Source: Mycolicibacterium chitae
Lineage (GTDB): Bacteria; Actinomycetota; Actinomycetes; Mycobacteriales; Mycobacteriaceae
Direction: 5' to 3'
Assembly (NCBI RefSeq): GCF_900637205.1
Contig: NZ_LR134355.1
Location: 4,588,001 to 4,652,000, forward strand
DNA: 64,000 bases
Shown here: piece after piece, positions 50,836 through 59,990 of the stretch
Position numbering within the stretch: position 1 is the first letter of the stretch
How the letters are laid out: every line of letters starts with the position of its first letter
The notes under the pieces: generated by a model
The model's input: the letters and a program-made list of their open reading frames with translations, nothing else
What the model was told of the DNA's origin: nothing
Database searches by the model: none
Made by a program: the position numbers and the translations under genes

Positions 50836-53805
50836 GTGTTCGCCTGGTGGGGCCGAACGGTATTCAAGTACCGATTCATCGTCATCGCGGTCATGGTCTC
50901 GTTGTGCATCGGCGGCGGCATCTTTGGCATGAGCCTGGGCAACCACGTCACCCAGAGCGGGTTCTACGACGACGGCAGCGAGTCGGTGAAGGCCTCGGTG
51001 CTCGCCGATGACGTCTACGGCCGCGACCGGCTGAGCCACGTCGTGGCGATCCTCGACGCGCCGGAGGGCAAGAAGGTCAACGACCCGGCCTGGGCCAAGA
51101 AGATGGCCGAGGAACTGGACCAGGTCCAGGAGGACAATCCGGACCAGGTGCTGCAGTGGGCCGGCTACCTCAAGGATCCGACCGCCGATCCGGACAAGTC
51201 GGGCTTCAACGCCGAGGACAGCACCCGGACGTTCATCATCATGCCGCTCAAGGGCGACAACGACGACGAGATCCTCAACAACTACAAGGACCACGTCAAA
51301 GAGGACCTGGAGCAGGTCAACGACGGCAACATCGAGCTCGCGGGCCTGCAGCCGCTGGCCAACGAGCTGACCGGAACCATCGCCGAGGACCAGAAGCGCG
51401 CCGAGGTGCTGGCGCTCCCGCTGGTCGCGGTCGTGTTGTTCTTCGTGTTCGGCGGCGTGATCGCGGCATTCCTGCCCGCCATGGTCGGTGGTCTGGCGAT
51501 CGCCGGCTCGATGGGCATCCTGATGCTGGTCGCCCAGTTCGGGCCGGTGCACTACTTCGCACAGCCGGTGGTGACGCTGATCGGGCTGGGTATCGCGATC
51601 GACTACGGGTTGTTCGTGGTGAGCCGATTCCGAGAGGAACTCGCCGAGGGCTATCAGACCGAGGCCGCGGTGCGACGCACCATGATGACCGCCGGTCGCA
51701 CGGTGGTGTTCTCCGCGGTGCTCATCGTGGCCTCGCTGGCCGGCCTGCTGCTGTTCCCGCAGGGCTTCCTGAAGTCGCTCACCTACGCCGGCATGTCCTC
51801 GATCATGCTGGCGGCGATCCTGTCCGTCACGGTGCTGCCGGCGGTGCTGGCGATCCTCGGTCCCAACGTCGACGCGTTCGGGGTGCGCACCCTGCTGCGG
51901 GTGCCGTTCCTGCGCAACTGGGGCTTCTCCCGCGCCATCATCGAATGGCTGGCCGAGAAGACGCAGAAGACCAAGACCCGCGAGGAAGTCGAGAAGGGCT
52001 TCTGGGGCAAGCTGGCCAACCGGGTGATGAAGCGGCCGCTGGTGTTCGCGGTGCCGATCATCGTCATCATGGTCTTGCTGATCACCCCGCTGGGCAACCT
52101 CGCGCTGGGTGGGATCAGCGAGAAGTACCTGCCGCCGAACAACCCCGTCCGGATGGCGCAGGAGGACTTCGACCGCACCTTCCCGGGCTTCCGCACCGAG
52201 CAGCTGACGCTGGTCATCGAGAATGCGACGCCCGAGCAGATCGATCAGATCGCCTCGCGCGCCGCACAGATCCCCGGCTTCAGTGCCGACGAATGGACCG
52301 AACGCGCGGTCGCACCGGACCCGGACAACCCGAACGCGACCGCGGAGAAGACCCGCGACGACGTCACCGTGTTGCAGAACGGGCTGGAGGTCCGCAACGA
52401 CGCCGCCAAGAAGATGGAGGAGTTGCGCGCCATCCCGCTACCCCAGGGGGTGTCGCTGTCGGTCGGTGGTGTGCCCGCGCTCGAGCAGGACTCCATCTCA
52501 TCGCTGTTCCACAAGTTGCCGCTGATGATCGTCATCCTGCTCACCACGACGACGCTGTTGATGTTCCTGGTGTTCGGATCGGTGGTGCTGCCGATCAAGG
52601 CCGCGGTGATGAGCGCGCTCACCCTCGGGTCCACGCTGGGCATCCTGACCTGGATCTTCGTCGACGGGCACGGGTCGAGCTTCCTGAACTTCACGCCGAC
52701 ACCGTTGACCGCACCGGTGATCGGTCTGATCATCGCCGTGGTGTACGGGTTGTGTACGGACTACGAGGTCTTCCTGGTGTCCCGAATGGTCGAGGCCCGC
52801 GAACGCGGGATGTCGACCACCGAGGCCATTCGGATCGGTACCGCGACCACCGGCCGGTTGATCACCGCCGCGGCGCTGGTGCTGGCCGTGGTCGCGGGTG
52901 CGTTCGTGTTCTCCGACCTGGTGATGATGAAGTACCTGGCGTTCGGCCTGCTGTTCGCGCTGTTGTTGGACGCCACCGTGATCCGGATGTTCCTGGTGCC
53001 CGCGGTGATGAAGATGCTCGGCGACGACTGCTGGTGGGCGCCGCGCTGGATGAAGGTCCTGCAGAACAAGATCGGCATGGGCGAACTGCACCTGCCCGAC
53101 GAGCGCAAGCACATGGTGGACCCGGGTCCCGAGGACGACGGCGCCCTGGTCGGCGCCGGTGCCCCCGGTCCGGACCGCCGGCCGCCGCACGATCCCACCC
53201 ATCCGGCACCGGAGGGCTCCGCCCGGGCGCGTTCGGAGGCCCGGACCCGCGCGCTGCCGGAGGCCCCGTCGGGTGCCGGCACCTCGCGGATCCCGAGCCC
53301 GCCGAGCCCGCAGTCCGAGCCCGACAGTGAGGCTCCGACAACGCGTTTCAGCTCGGCCCGCAACGCCATGCGCAACGCGGTGACCAACGCCATCAACACC
53401 GGCGCGGCGGCCACCCAGCGCCAGGCCCCGCCCGGGCCGCCGCCCGGACCGCCGGCCGGTGAGCGCGAGATCGAGTCGTGGCTCGGAGAGTTGCGCGGCC
53501 GGCCGGGAAGCCCCGGGCCGCAACAACCCCCGCCGCCGCCGGCGCCGTCGTCCGAGCCGACCCGGGCAATGCCCCCGGGCGGGCGTGGCCCGTCACCGTC
53601 GGATGCGACCACCGCGATCCCGGTGCAGCGTCCCGGCGACGACGAACCGGCCACCCGGGCGATCCCGGTGAGCAAGCCGCAGCAGAGCGACACCGAGGCG
53701 GCGACCCAGAAGCTCAACGCGCCCAGCGAGGACGACACGAAGCCGCCGCGGCGCGGTGGCGGGCTCAGCGCGGCGGACCTGCTGCGCCGCGAGGGTCGTC
53801 TGTAG
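50836..53805 (+). CDS. mmpL3: Trehalose monomycolate flippase MmpL3
   Basis: A 989-residue RND transporter that exports trehalose monomycolate to the periplasm using proton motive force, and the target of SQ109-type inhibitors. The proton-relay pairs are D256-Y257 (GIAIDYGLFVVSR) and D642-Y643 (VYGLCTDYEVFLVSR). Two periplasmic porter domains lie at about 40-185 and 425-560, with twelve transmembrane helices overall. The C-terminal cytoplasmic tail after residue 735 is long, disordered and Pro/Arg-rich, ending with short TxAIPV repeats (TTAIPVQRP, TRAIPVSKP). The GTG start has TTAGGAG upstream (50824-50830). It is 94 bp downstream of the NYN gene. Order and length agree with Rv0206c (944 residues), and the extra length is in the tail. 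Confidence 0.97.
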   Translation: MFAWWGRTVFKYRFIVIAVMVSLCIGGGIFGMSLGNHVTQSGFYDDGSESVKASVLADDVYGRDRLSHVVAILDAPEGKKVNDPAWAKKMAEELDQVQEDNPDQVLQWAGYLKDPTADPDKSGFNAEDSTRTFIIMPLKGDNDDEILNNYKDHVKEDLEQVNDGNIELAGLQPLANELTGTIAEDQKRAEVLALPLVAVVLFFVFGGVIAAFLPAMVGGLAIAGSMGILMLVAQFGPVHYFAQPVVTLIGLGIAIDYGLFVVSRFREELAEGYQTEAAVRRTMMTAGRTVVFSAVLIVASLAGLLLFPQGFLKSLTYAGMSSIMLAAILSVTVLPAVLAILGPNVDAFGVRTLLRVPFLRNWGFSRAIIEWLAEKTQKTKTREEVEKGFWGKLANRVMKRPLVFAVPIIVIMVLLITPLGNLALGGISEKYLPPNNPVRMAQEDFDRTFPGFRTEQLTLVIENATPEQIDQIASRAAQIPGFSADEWTERAVAPDPDNPNATAEKTRDDVTVLQNGLEVRNDAAKKMEELRAIPLPQGVSLSVGGVPALEQDSISSLFHKLPLMIVILLTTTTLLMFLVFGSVVLPIKAAVMSALTLGSTLGILTWIFVDGHGSSFLNFTPTPLTAPVIGLIIAVVYGLCTDYEVFLVSRMVEARERGMSTTEAIRIGTATTGRLITAAALVLAVVAGAFVFSDLVMMKYLAFGLLFALLLDATVIRMFLVPAVMKMLGDDCWWAPRWMKVLQNKIGMGELHLPDERKHMVDPGPEDDGALVGAGAPGPDRRPPHDPTHPAPEGSARARSEARTRALPEAPSGAGTSRIPSPPSPQSEPDSEAPTTRFSSARNAMRNAVTNAINTGAAATQRQAPPGPPPGPPAGEREIESWLGELRGRPGSPGPQQPPPPPAPSSEPTRAMPPGGRGPSPSDATTAIPVQRPGDDEPATRAIPVSKPQQSDTEAATQKLNAPSEDDTKPPRRGGGLSAADLLRREGRL

Positions 53806-53810
53806 GCGGT

Positions 53811-55010
53811 TCAGTCCGTGGCGGGTGGGGACTTGGACTCCCCGGCGGGAGCGTCGGAATCGGAGTCCGGAACCTCGTCGGGCTCGGCGGTGATCACCGG
53901 CCCCGGTTGATGTTCCAGCGCCAGGGCCTGGCGCTCCGTTTCGGCCTCGGGGTCCTCGGCCAGCAGCACCCGCACCGCGCTGTTGAGGAACGCGATGATC
54001 GGGACGGCCAGCAGCGCGCCGATGATGCCGGCCAGCACGCCGCCGGCGGCGATGCCGAGCACCACGGCCAGCGGGTGGATCGACACCGCCCGGCCCATCA
54101 CCAACGGTTGCAGCACATGGGATTCCAGCTGCTGCACGGCCAGGATCAGCCCGAGGGTGATCAACGCGTACACGAACCCCTTGGCCAGCAGCGCCACCAC
54201 GACGGCCAGGAACCCGGTCACCACGGCGCCGATCAGCGGCACGAAGGCGCCCAGGAACACCAGCGACGCCAACGGCAGCGCCAGCGGGATGCCCATGATC
54301 GCCAGGCCCGTCCCGATCCCGATGGCGTCGACGAGCGCCACCAGGAACGTCGCGCGGACGTAACCGATCAGCGAGTGGAATCCGGCGCGGCCGGCCTCGC
54401 GGACCCGCTCCCGGTACTCGACCGGGAACACCTTGGTGACGAAGGCGAAGATGTTGCGGCCGCCGTGCAGGAAGAAGATCAGCGAGAACATCACCAGCAG
54501 CGCGCCGGTGATGATCTCGGTCAGCGTCGCCGCCGTCGACAGCGCACCGCTGGTGACGCGCGACTGGTTGTTGCGCAGCGCCTCGATGGCGGTGTCGCCG
54601 GCGTGGTCGATCTGATCGCGGCTCAGGTGGATGGGGCCCTCGATGAGCCAGTCGGTGAACGTGTCGATGCTGCGGGTGACCTGTTCGACCAGATCGGGTA
54701 GGCCCTCGATGAATTGGGTGATGACGAAGGCCATGATCCCGCCGATGATCGCCATTCCGCTGAGCAGCACCACGGCCACCGCGCCGCCGCGGTGGAAGCC
54801 CCGCTTGTCCAGCCAATCCACCGCGGGCAGCAGCAGCGCGGTCAGGATGACGGCGATCAGGACCGGCACCACGATCAGGTCGACCTTGATGAGCACCCAC
54901 ACCACAGCAACCGCGCTCGCGAGGATCACCAGCAGGCGCCACGCCCACGCGGCCGTCTTCCGCACCAGCGGACTCACGGCCTCGTCGGCGGCATCGGACC
55001 GGATCGGCAT
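53811..55010 (-). CDS. AI-2E family transporter (PerM/YhhT-like, Rv0205 type)
   Basis: A 399-residue polytopic protein with eight hydrophobic helices. Hallmarks are [20 protein letters not shown] near the first pair, then [23 protein letters not shown] and [20 protein letters not shown], the conserved AI-2E motif. The C-terminal 40 residues are acidic and disordered. Family members export small signals or support septum processes, and M. tuberculosis Rv0205 lies next to mmpL3 exactly as here. Start ATG 55010 is used because the upstream frame is antisense to the M23 gene. Its stop is 5 bp from the mmpL3 stop, convergent. Confidence 0.9.
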   Translation of the reverse strand: MPIRSDAADEAVSPLVRKTAAWAWRLLVILASAVAVVWVLIKVDLIVVPVLIAVILTALLLPAVDWLDKRGFHRGGAVAVVLLSGMAIIGGIMAFVITQFIEGLPDLVEQVTRSIDTFTDWLIEGPIHLSRDQIDHAGDTAIEALRNNQSRVTSGALSTAATLTEIITGALLVMFSLIFFLHGGRNIFAFVTKVFPVEYRERVREAGRAGFHSLIGYVRATFLVALVDAIGIGTGLAIMGIPLALPLASLVFLGAFVPLIGAVVTGFLAVVVALLAKGFVYALITLGLILAVQQLESHVLQPLVMGRAVSIHPLAVVLGIAAGGVLAGIIGALLAVPIIAFLNSAVRVLLAEDPEAETERQALALEHQPGPVITAEPDEVPDSDSDAPAGESKSPPATD

Positions 55011-55098
55011 GGCGCCAGAGTAATCTCCCGTCGCGGCATTCGCGGTGCACCGCGCACAACCCGGCCCGCAAACTCGCCGACCGTGATTGGATCGGCGA

Positions 55099-56328
55099 AT
55101 GGCACCCCGTGCGCTGTCCCGTCTGCTCCCGTTGTCCGCCGCGCTGCTGACCGCGGCAACCGTCGCGGCCTGCGGCGGGTCGTCGCCGGCCCCGGAATCG
55201 GAGACCGCCACGCCCACCGTGCCCCCGGCCGTCGCCACGCCGCTGGTGGGATCGGCGGTCGCCGAGCCGATCCCGGTGGCCGCCACCGACGGTCGCACCC
55301 ACCTGGTCTACGAACTGCTGCTGACCAACACGCTGTCGGGCAACGCCACGCTGAACTCGCTGACCGCCCGCGCCGGGGACCGCAACCTGCTGACGCTGGC
55401 CGGCGACAACCTCAAGTACTGGACCCGCGCCCTGGGCAACAACGACGTGCCGACCAACGTGCTGGCGCCGGGCCAGAGCGCCATCGTCTGGCTCGACGTC
55501 GTCATCGACGGCGGCGCCGCCCCGCCCACCGACATCACCCACTCGGTGGATCTCAATGTCAGCAAGCCCTTCCCCGGCGTGGTGCCGCCGCGGCTGACCC
55601 AGGACGTCGCCCCCGTGACGGTGTCCGACGCCAAGCCCATCTCGATCGCCCCGCCGCTGGACGGCCCGAACTGGTTGAGCGCCAACAGTTGCTGCGACAT
55701 GACCGCGCACCGGATGGCCGTCAATCCGATGAACGGGCAGCTGTGGATGTCGGAGCGCTTCGCCATCGACTACGTCCAACTCACCGACGACCACCGGCTG
55801 TTCACCGGGGACCCGACCAAGCTGGCGAGCTACGCCTACTTCGGCACGCCCATCCACGCCGTCGGCAGCGGCAAGGTCATCACCGTGGTCGACAACCTGC
55901 CCGAGCAGGTGCCCTCGAAGACCCCCGTCGGGCTGCCGCTCGAGCAGTACGGCGGCAACCACGTGGTGCAGGACCTCGGCGACGGCAAGTACGCCTTCTA
56001 CGCCCACCTCAAACCCGGCAGCATCACCGTCAAGGAGGGCGACGAGTTGACCGCCGGCCAGCAGATCGCCGAGATGGGCAACTCCGGCAACTCCGATGCA
56101 CCGCATCTGCACTTCCACGTGATGGACGGTCCACACCCGTTGGCGTCCAACGGGTTACCGTTCGTGTTCGACTCGTTCCGGCTCGATCAGCGGGTGGCCT
56201 CCCTGTCGGGGCTGGACCGGCTGTTCACGGGCCAGCCGGCGCCGCTGCAGCCCGGCTTCGCCGTCCGCGACGAAACCGAGGTCACTCCCCTGGTGCTCGA
56301 CATCATGAATTACGCTGTCGCACAGTGA
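55099..56328 (+). CDS. M23-type (LytM) peptidase-like lipoprotein
   Basis: A 409-residue secreted lipoprotein. The signal peptide ends in TVAACGG (lipobox Cys at about residue 27). A beta-rich domain of about 200 residues with unknown role follows. Residues about 215-345 then form an M23 fold: the [10 protein letters not shown] segment stands where the HxxxD zinc motif is expected but has Arg for the first His, then [42 protein letters not shown] and PHLHFHV with the second HxH. It may be an inactive activator-type LytM protein or use another ligand. It is divergent from the AI-2E gene over 88 bp, and its stop overlaps the next GTG. Confidence 0.85.
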   Translation: MAPRALSRLLPLSAALLTAATVAACGGSSPAPESETATPTVPPAVATPLVGSAVAEPIPVAATDGRTHLVYELLLTNTLSGNATLNSLTARAGDRNLLTLAGDNLKYWTRALGNNDVPTNVLAPGQSAIVWLDVVIDGGAAPPTDITHSVDLNVSKPFPGVVPPRLTQDVAPVTVSDAKPISIAPPLDGPNWLSANSCCDMTAHRMAVNPMNGQLWMSERFAIDYVQLTDDHRLFTGDPTKLASYAYFGTPIHAVGSGKVITVVDNLPEQVPSKTPVGLPLEQYGGNHVVQDLGDGKYAFYAHLKPGSITVKEGDELTAGQQIAEMGNSGNSDAPHLHFHVMDGPHPLASNGLPFVFDSFRLDQRVASLSGLDRLFTGQPAPLQPGFAVRDETEVTPLVLDIMNYAVAQ

Positions 56329-56690
56329 CCGAGAAGAATGTGAACCCCCGCCATGTCGCGGCCGCGGCGGCCGCCGACACCGCAGCCATCCTGGCGTTCT
56401 GCGCGCTGGGTCGGCGCAGCCACGACGAGGGCGTGCACGTCGCCGGCCTCAGCAAGACCGCCTGGCCGTTCCTCAGCGGCACCGCCGTGGGCTGGTTGCT
56501 GTCGCGCGGTTGGCGGGCGCCGGGCGCCCTGCGGCCGACGGGCCTGGTGGTATGGCTGTCGACGGTGATCGTCGGAATGGTGCTGCGCAAGGTCAGTTCC
56601 GCCACCGTCGCGGCGCCGTTCGTCGCGGTCACCTCCGCGGTGACGGCGGTGCTGCTGCTCGGGTGGCGCGCCGCTACTGGCGTTCGCTGA
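56325..56690 (+). CDS. DUF3054 membrane protein
   Basis: A 121-residue protein with four hydrophobic helices. The first includes AAAAAADTAAILAFCALGRRSHDEG and the second PFLSGTAVGWLLSRGWRAPGA; the third and fourth lie near residues 75-90 and 97-115. These are typical of DUF3054, a small actinobacterial family of unknown function. The GTG start overlaps the stop of the peptidase gene by 4 bp (GTGA). Its last 17 bp overlap the opposite-strand sensor kinase gene tail-to-tail. Confidence 0.83.
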   Translation: MTEKNVNPRHVAAAAAADTAAILAFCALGRRSHDEGVHVAGLSKTAWPFLSGTAVGWLLSRGWRAPGALRPTGLVVWLSTVIVGMVLRKVSSATVAAPFVAVTSAVTAVLLLGWRAATGVR

Positions 56691-58002
56691 CCAGCGTCAG
56701 GATCACCCTCAGTCCGCCCAGCGGGCCGTCGGCCAACTCGACCCGGCCGCCGTGCAACTCGGCCTGCTGCGCCACCAGCGCCAGGCCCAGCCCGGAGCCG
56801 CCGGAAGCCGCGGTGCTGCCGCGCACGAACCGGCCCAGCACCGCATCGTGTTCCTCCTCGGGCAGTCCGCGGCCGTTGTCGTCGACGATGATCTCCATCC
56901 GGTTGCCCTCGCGCCGCGCGGTCAGCACTACGCGGGTGGCCCGTCCGTGCAGCACCGAGTTGCGCACCAGGTTGTCGACCGCCAGGCGCAGGCCGCCCGG
57001 CCAGGCCAGGATGACTCCCTCTGCGGGCGTGGCGAATTCGCAGCGCACCTCGATCTCGGGTCCGCCGGGGCGGGCGTTCTCGCGCAGCACCCGGTACAGC
57101 AATTCCTCGAGGTCGACGAGTTCGCGGTCCTCGTCCTGGGCCAGCTCCCCGGACGCCAACTGCCCCAGGGCGGTGATGGTGGCCTCGATCCGTCGCTGCG
57201 CGCGGGACAGGTCGGCGACCACCTCGGCGCGCTCCTCGGCGGGCAGGTCGTGGATGCGCAGGGTGTCCAGGTCGGCGCGCATGGCGGTCAGCGGGGTCCG
57301 CAACTCGTGGGCGGCGTTGGCCGCGAAATCCTGGGCCGCCTGCAGCGAGCGGGAGGTGGCCTCCTGCGCGGCGGCGAGCCGGCGCAGCGTGTCGATCATG
57401 GCCTCGGACAGGTCCTCGGCCTCCTTGACCCCGCGCACCGGGTCGATCCGATCCGAGCCGCCCTGGCCCAGCCGGCGGGTCTGCTCGGTCAGCTTGCGCA
57501 GCGGGCGGGTCGCCGCGCCGCCGAGCAGCCAGCCCAGACTCAGCGCGATGAGCAGGGCCAGCACGCCGATCCCGATGTACATCGGCACGCGGGCCCGGCT
57601 GAGCAGGATGCTGTCGGCGCGGATGCCGACCGACATCATGACGCCCTGCGGCTCGATCGGGAGGGTGCGGACCCGGTAGTCGACGCCGTTGACCGTCACC
57701 GTCTCGGTGCCGGGTGGCAGTTTGGGCAGTTGCAGCCCGCGCTGGAAGATCACCTGGCCGGTGCTCAGCGACCGGCCGGTGGACAGCACCGCGTTGCCGG
57801 GGGCGCCGACCTCGGTGCTGGCGTCGACGATGGCATCCAGGCGGCGGTCCAGCTGCTCGGCGTCGTTGCCCGCCAACGCGATCGAGGTCAACACCATCAG
57901 CGCGGCCACCACGGCGGCGGCCGCGATCGCCGCGGCGATGGCGACGCGCACCCGCAGCGAAGCGCGCAGCCGCGGCCACCAGCGGGCGAACACCGCGCGC
58001 AT
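56674..58002 (-). CDS. PrrB-like sensor histidine kinase
   Basis: A 442-residue membrane kinase. TM1 is at about residues 20-44 and TM2 about 138-160, flanking an extracytoplasmic sensor of about 95 residues without His or Cys clusters. A HAMP domain follows (LLGGAATRPLRKLTEQTRRL). The dimerisation domain contains H232 in ANAAHELRTPLTAM, and the ATPase has NLVRNSV (N box), DDNGRGLP (G1) and GSGLGLALV (G2). The closest relative I recognise is PrrB (Rv0902c), which lies elsewhere in M. tuberculosis. The ATG overlaps the response regulator stop by one base (TGATG). The signal is unknown; its operon suggests haem or envelope stress. Confidence 0.86.
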   Translation of the reverse strand: MRAVFARWWPRLRASLRVRVAIAAAIAAAAVVAALMVLTSIALAGNDAEQLDRRLDAIVDASTEVGAPGNAVLSTGRSLSTGQVIFQRGLQLPKLPPGTETVTVNGVDYRVRTLPIEPQGVMMSVGIRADSILLSRARVPMYIGIGVLALLIALSLGWLLGGAATRPLRKLTEQTRRLGQGGSDRIDPVRGVKEAEDLSEAMIDTLRRLAAAQEATSRSLQAAQDFAANAAHELRTPLTAMRADLDTLRIHDLPAEERAEVVADLSRAQRRIEATITALGQLASGELAQDEDRELVDLEELLYRVLRENARPGGPEIEVRCEFATPAEGVILAWPGGLRLAVDNLVRNSVLHGRATRVVLTARREGNRMEIIVDDNGRGLPEEEHDAVLGRFVRGSTAASGGSGLGLALVAQQAELHGGRVELADGPLGGLRVILTLVSERQ

Positions 58003-58721
58003 CAGGCCTCGGCCCGGAGCACGTATCCGATCCCGCGGACGGTGTGGATGACCCGCGGCACCCCGTCGCGTTCGAGTTTGCGGCGCAGATAGCTGATGAA
58101 CACGTCGGCGACGTTGGTGTCGACGTCGAAGTCATAGCCCCACACCAGCTCGAGCAACTGCTGGCGGGACAGCACCACCCCGGCGTTCTCGGCCAGCACC
58201 GCCAGCAGGTCGAACTCCCGCTTGGTCAGGTCGGCCCGCTCCCCGGCGACGAACACCAGCCGCCGCGCGGTGTCGATGGTCAACGGCCCCACCACCATCG
58301 CGTCGGTCTGTTCCTGGCTGTGGCTGGCGCGGCGCAGCAGCGCGTGCAGCCGCGCCACCAACTCGCCGAGGTCGAACGGCTTGGTCAGGTAGTCGTCGGC
58401 GCCGGCTTCCAGCCCGGCGATGCGGTCGTTGACGGTGTCGCGCGCCGACAGCACGCAGATCGGGATGTCGTTGCCCAGCGCCCGCAGCGCGGTCACCACC
58501 GCGACCCCGTCGAGTTCGGGCATCTGGACGTCGAGCACCAGCGCGTCGTGGGTCTCGGTGGACAGCAGCCGCAGGGCTTCCTTACCGTTGGCGGCGACCC
58601 GCACGTCGAACCCGGAATGCCGCAGTCCGCGCGAGACCGACGTGCGCACGTCCGGGTCGTCGTCGACCATCAGTACCGTGCGGCCCGCCTCCCGCGCGGG
58701 ATCACCGGACCCCGCGGACAC
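58002..58721 (-). CDS. PrrA-like OmpR-family response regulator
   Basis: A 239-residue regulator. The receiver acidic pocket is VDDDPD (D20-D22), the phosphorylation site D64 is in [12 protein letters not shown] and K114 is in DYLTKPFDL. The C-terminal winged helix is [20 protein letters not shown], then [20 protein letters not shown] and [14 protein letters not shown], very like PrrA (Rv0903c). The GTG start at 58721 lies only 2 bp after the stop of the haemophore-like gene and has no good Shine-Dalgarno of its own, so it is expected to be translated by coupling. Dimeric binding to direct repeats is typical of the family. Confidence 0.9.
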   Translation of the reverse strand: MSAGSGDPAREAGRTVLMVDDDPDVRTSVSRGLRHSGFDVRVAANGKEALRLLSTETHDALVLDVQMPELDGVAVVTALRALGNDIPICVLSARDTVNDRIAGLEAGADDYLTKPFDLGELVARLHALLRRASHSQEQTDAMVVGPLTIDTARRLVFVAGERADLTKREFDLLAVLAENAGVVLSRQQLLELVWGYDFDVDTNVADVFISYLRRKLERDGVPRVIHTVRGIGYVLRAEA

Positions 58722-58723
58722 TG

Positions 58724-59086
58724 CTAGTTGTTGGCCGCAGCCGGGTCGACCTCGTGGCCGCAGCGGTTCTTGAGGTCCGTCAGGGGCTGGCGGATGCCGG
58801 TGAGCTCGGCCTTCACCTGCGGGTTGGCGTCCATGTAGGTCTGCACCTCGGACTTGATGGTCTCGCGGTCCTGGCCTTCGAGGCCGGTGAAGAAGTCGTT
58901 GACCTCGGGGTGGGTGAACAGGTACGCCGAGGTGGAGGCGGACACCCCGGCGGCGACGCCGGCCAGGTCGGCGGCCGTGCAGTTCGGCGGGGCGGCGACG
59001 GCCGAGGAGGCGCCGAAGAGCATCGCACCGGTCATCGCTCCGGCACCCAGGGCACCGAGAACTACGCGACGGGCAGCAAGCATCAT
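58724..59086 (-). CDS. Haemophore-like (MHB) secreted protein 2
   Basis: A 120-residue secreted protein. The signal peptide spans residues 1-32, ending [10 protein letters not shown] small helical MHB (mycobacterial haemophore haem-binding) domain follows, with a likely disulphide C36-C109. The haem-ligand positions known from Rv0203 (Tyr59, His63, His89) correspond to Y55, H59 and Y84 here: AYLFTHPEV keeps Tyr and His, while the last His is Tyr. Two ATGs in tandem (MM) follow GAAGGAG, which lies in a small CTCC-GAA-GGAG hairpin. It is the second gene after the Rv0203-like gene (100 bp gap) and runs straight into the response regulator. Confidence 0.87.
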   Translation of the reverse strand: MMLAARRVVLGALGAGAMTGAMLFGASSAVAAPPNCTAADLAGVAAGVSASTSAYLFTHPEVNDFFTGLEGQDRETIKSEVQTYMDANPQVKAELTGIRQPLTDLKNRCGHEVDPAAANN

Positions 59087-59186
59087 GGTCGGACTCCTTC
59101 GGAGGTGGGTTGAGTAGCCGTCACCAATCCAAGCAGATCGGCGGCACTCTTTCCTGCCCAACCGGTTGATCTGAGTCGAGAATGCG

Positions 59187-59744
59187 CTACTGCGCCGTTC
59201 CGGCCGGCGTCCGCGGGGTGGCGGGCACGGCGGCCCTCGGCCCCGGCGCCGGACCGGTGCCCGTCGTGGCCCCGGTCCCCGTCGTGGCTGCGGCACCCGC
59301 GCCCGGGGTGGAGACGGCCTGCGCGGCGCCGGCCAGTCCGCCGCCCTGCTGCGCGGCCTGCATCAGGCCCATCACCTGCGGCAGTGAGATCGGCAGCTTG
59401 CACTTGTTGGCCAGCGAGGACAGCGGCTTCTGGATGCCCTGCATGTCCTCGGCCACCTCCGGGTTGGCCTCGAAGTAGGTCTTCAACGCGACCAGCGACT
59501 GCGGGCCGGCGGGCTGCTTGGAGATGGTGGTCAGCGCCTGGTTGGTCTCGGGGTGCGTGTCGAGGTAGACGCCGGTGTTGTTGGCCACCGTGCCGATGGT
59601 CCGGGCCACCGAACTGGCCGCGCACGGGTCGGGCGCCGCCGACGCGGAGGGGCCGAGCAGCAGGACGGCCGCGACACCGCCGAGCGCGGTCGCGGTGAGC
59701 GCGGCGCCGGTCTTGCGACGGATCGAGGGTGCGGTTTTACCCAT
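59187..59744 (-). CDS. Haemophore Rv0203-like protein
   Basis: A 185-residue secreted protein. The signal peptide ends near GPSASAAPDP (residue ~39). An MHB domain follows with C41 and C115, and VYLDTHPETNQ supplies Y60 and H64, matching Tyr59 and His63 of M. tuberculosis Rv0203. The third Rv0203 ligand His89 is Tyr90 here (LKTYFEANP). A C-terminal Ala/Thr/Gly/Pro-rich tail of about 60 residues (after GLMQAAQQGGG) is longer than in Rv0203. Rv0203 binds haem in the periplasm or medium and passes it to MmpL3/MmpL11, which here flank it as they do there. It is divergent from mmpL11 across 246 bp, with a direct repeat just upstream. Confidence 0.92.
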   Translation of the reverse strand: MGKTAPSIRRKTGAALTATALGGVAAVLLLGPSASAAPDPCAASSVARTIGTVANNTGVYLDTHPETNQALTTISKQPAGPQSLVALKTYFEANPEVAEDMQGIQKPLSSLANKCKLPISLPQVMGLMQAAQQGGGLAGAAQAVSTPGAGAAATTGTGATTGTGPAPGPRAAVPATPRTPAGTAQ

Positions 59745-59762
59745 GGGGAATCAAACTCCTTA

Positions 59763-59789
59763 CGGTTCGCGAACATCTATCGGTTCGCG
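59763..59789. promoter_or_regulatory. Direct repeat CGGTTCGCG upstream of the Rv0203-like gene
   Basis: Two copies of CGGTTCGCG start at 59763 and 59781 (18 bp apart). The first is part of the palindrome TTCGCGAA. They lie 19-45 bp upstream of the haemophore ATG, in the core promoter. OmpR/PrrA-type regulators bind tandem repeats, though usually with about 10-11 bp spacing, so the binding factor is open. Confidence 0.4.
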
Positions 59790-59990
59790 GACCGCCGACG
59801 TTTCATTGCACGGGTCACGAGCTTCGGCGATCGGGCAGCGGCCAGGGTCGATGTTGCCATCCTGGCCCCGCACCTGGCGAATTCGTGATCTTCCGCGAGC
59901 ACCGCAGAGTCAGCGCAGGTCCCCGGTGCTGCGGTAGGCTCGCGACCACCCAATTCGGCCAAGGATCGGGGATCCACCATCCAGCAATTC

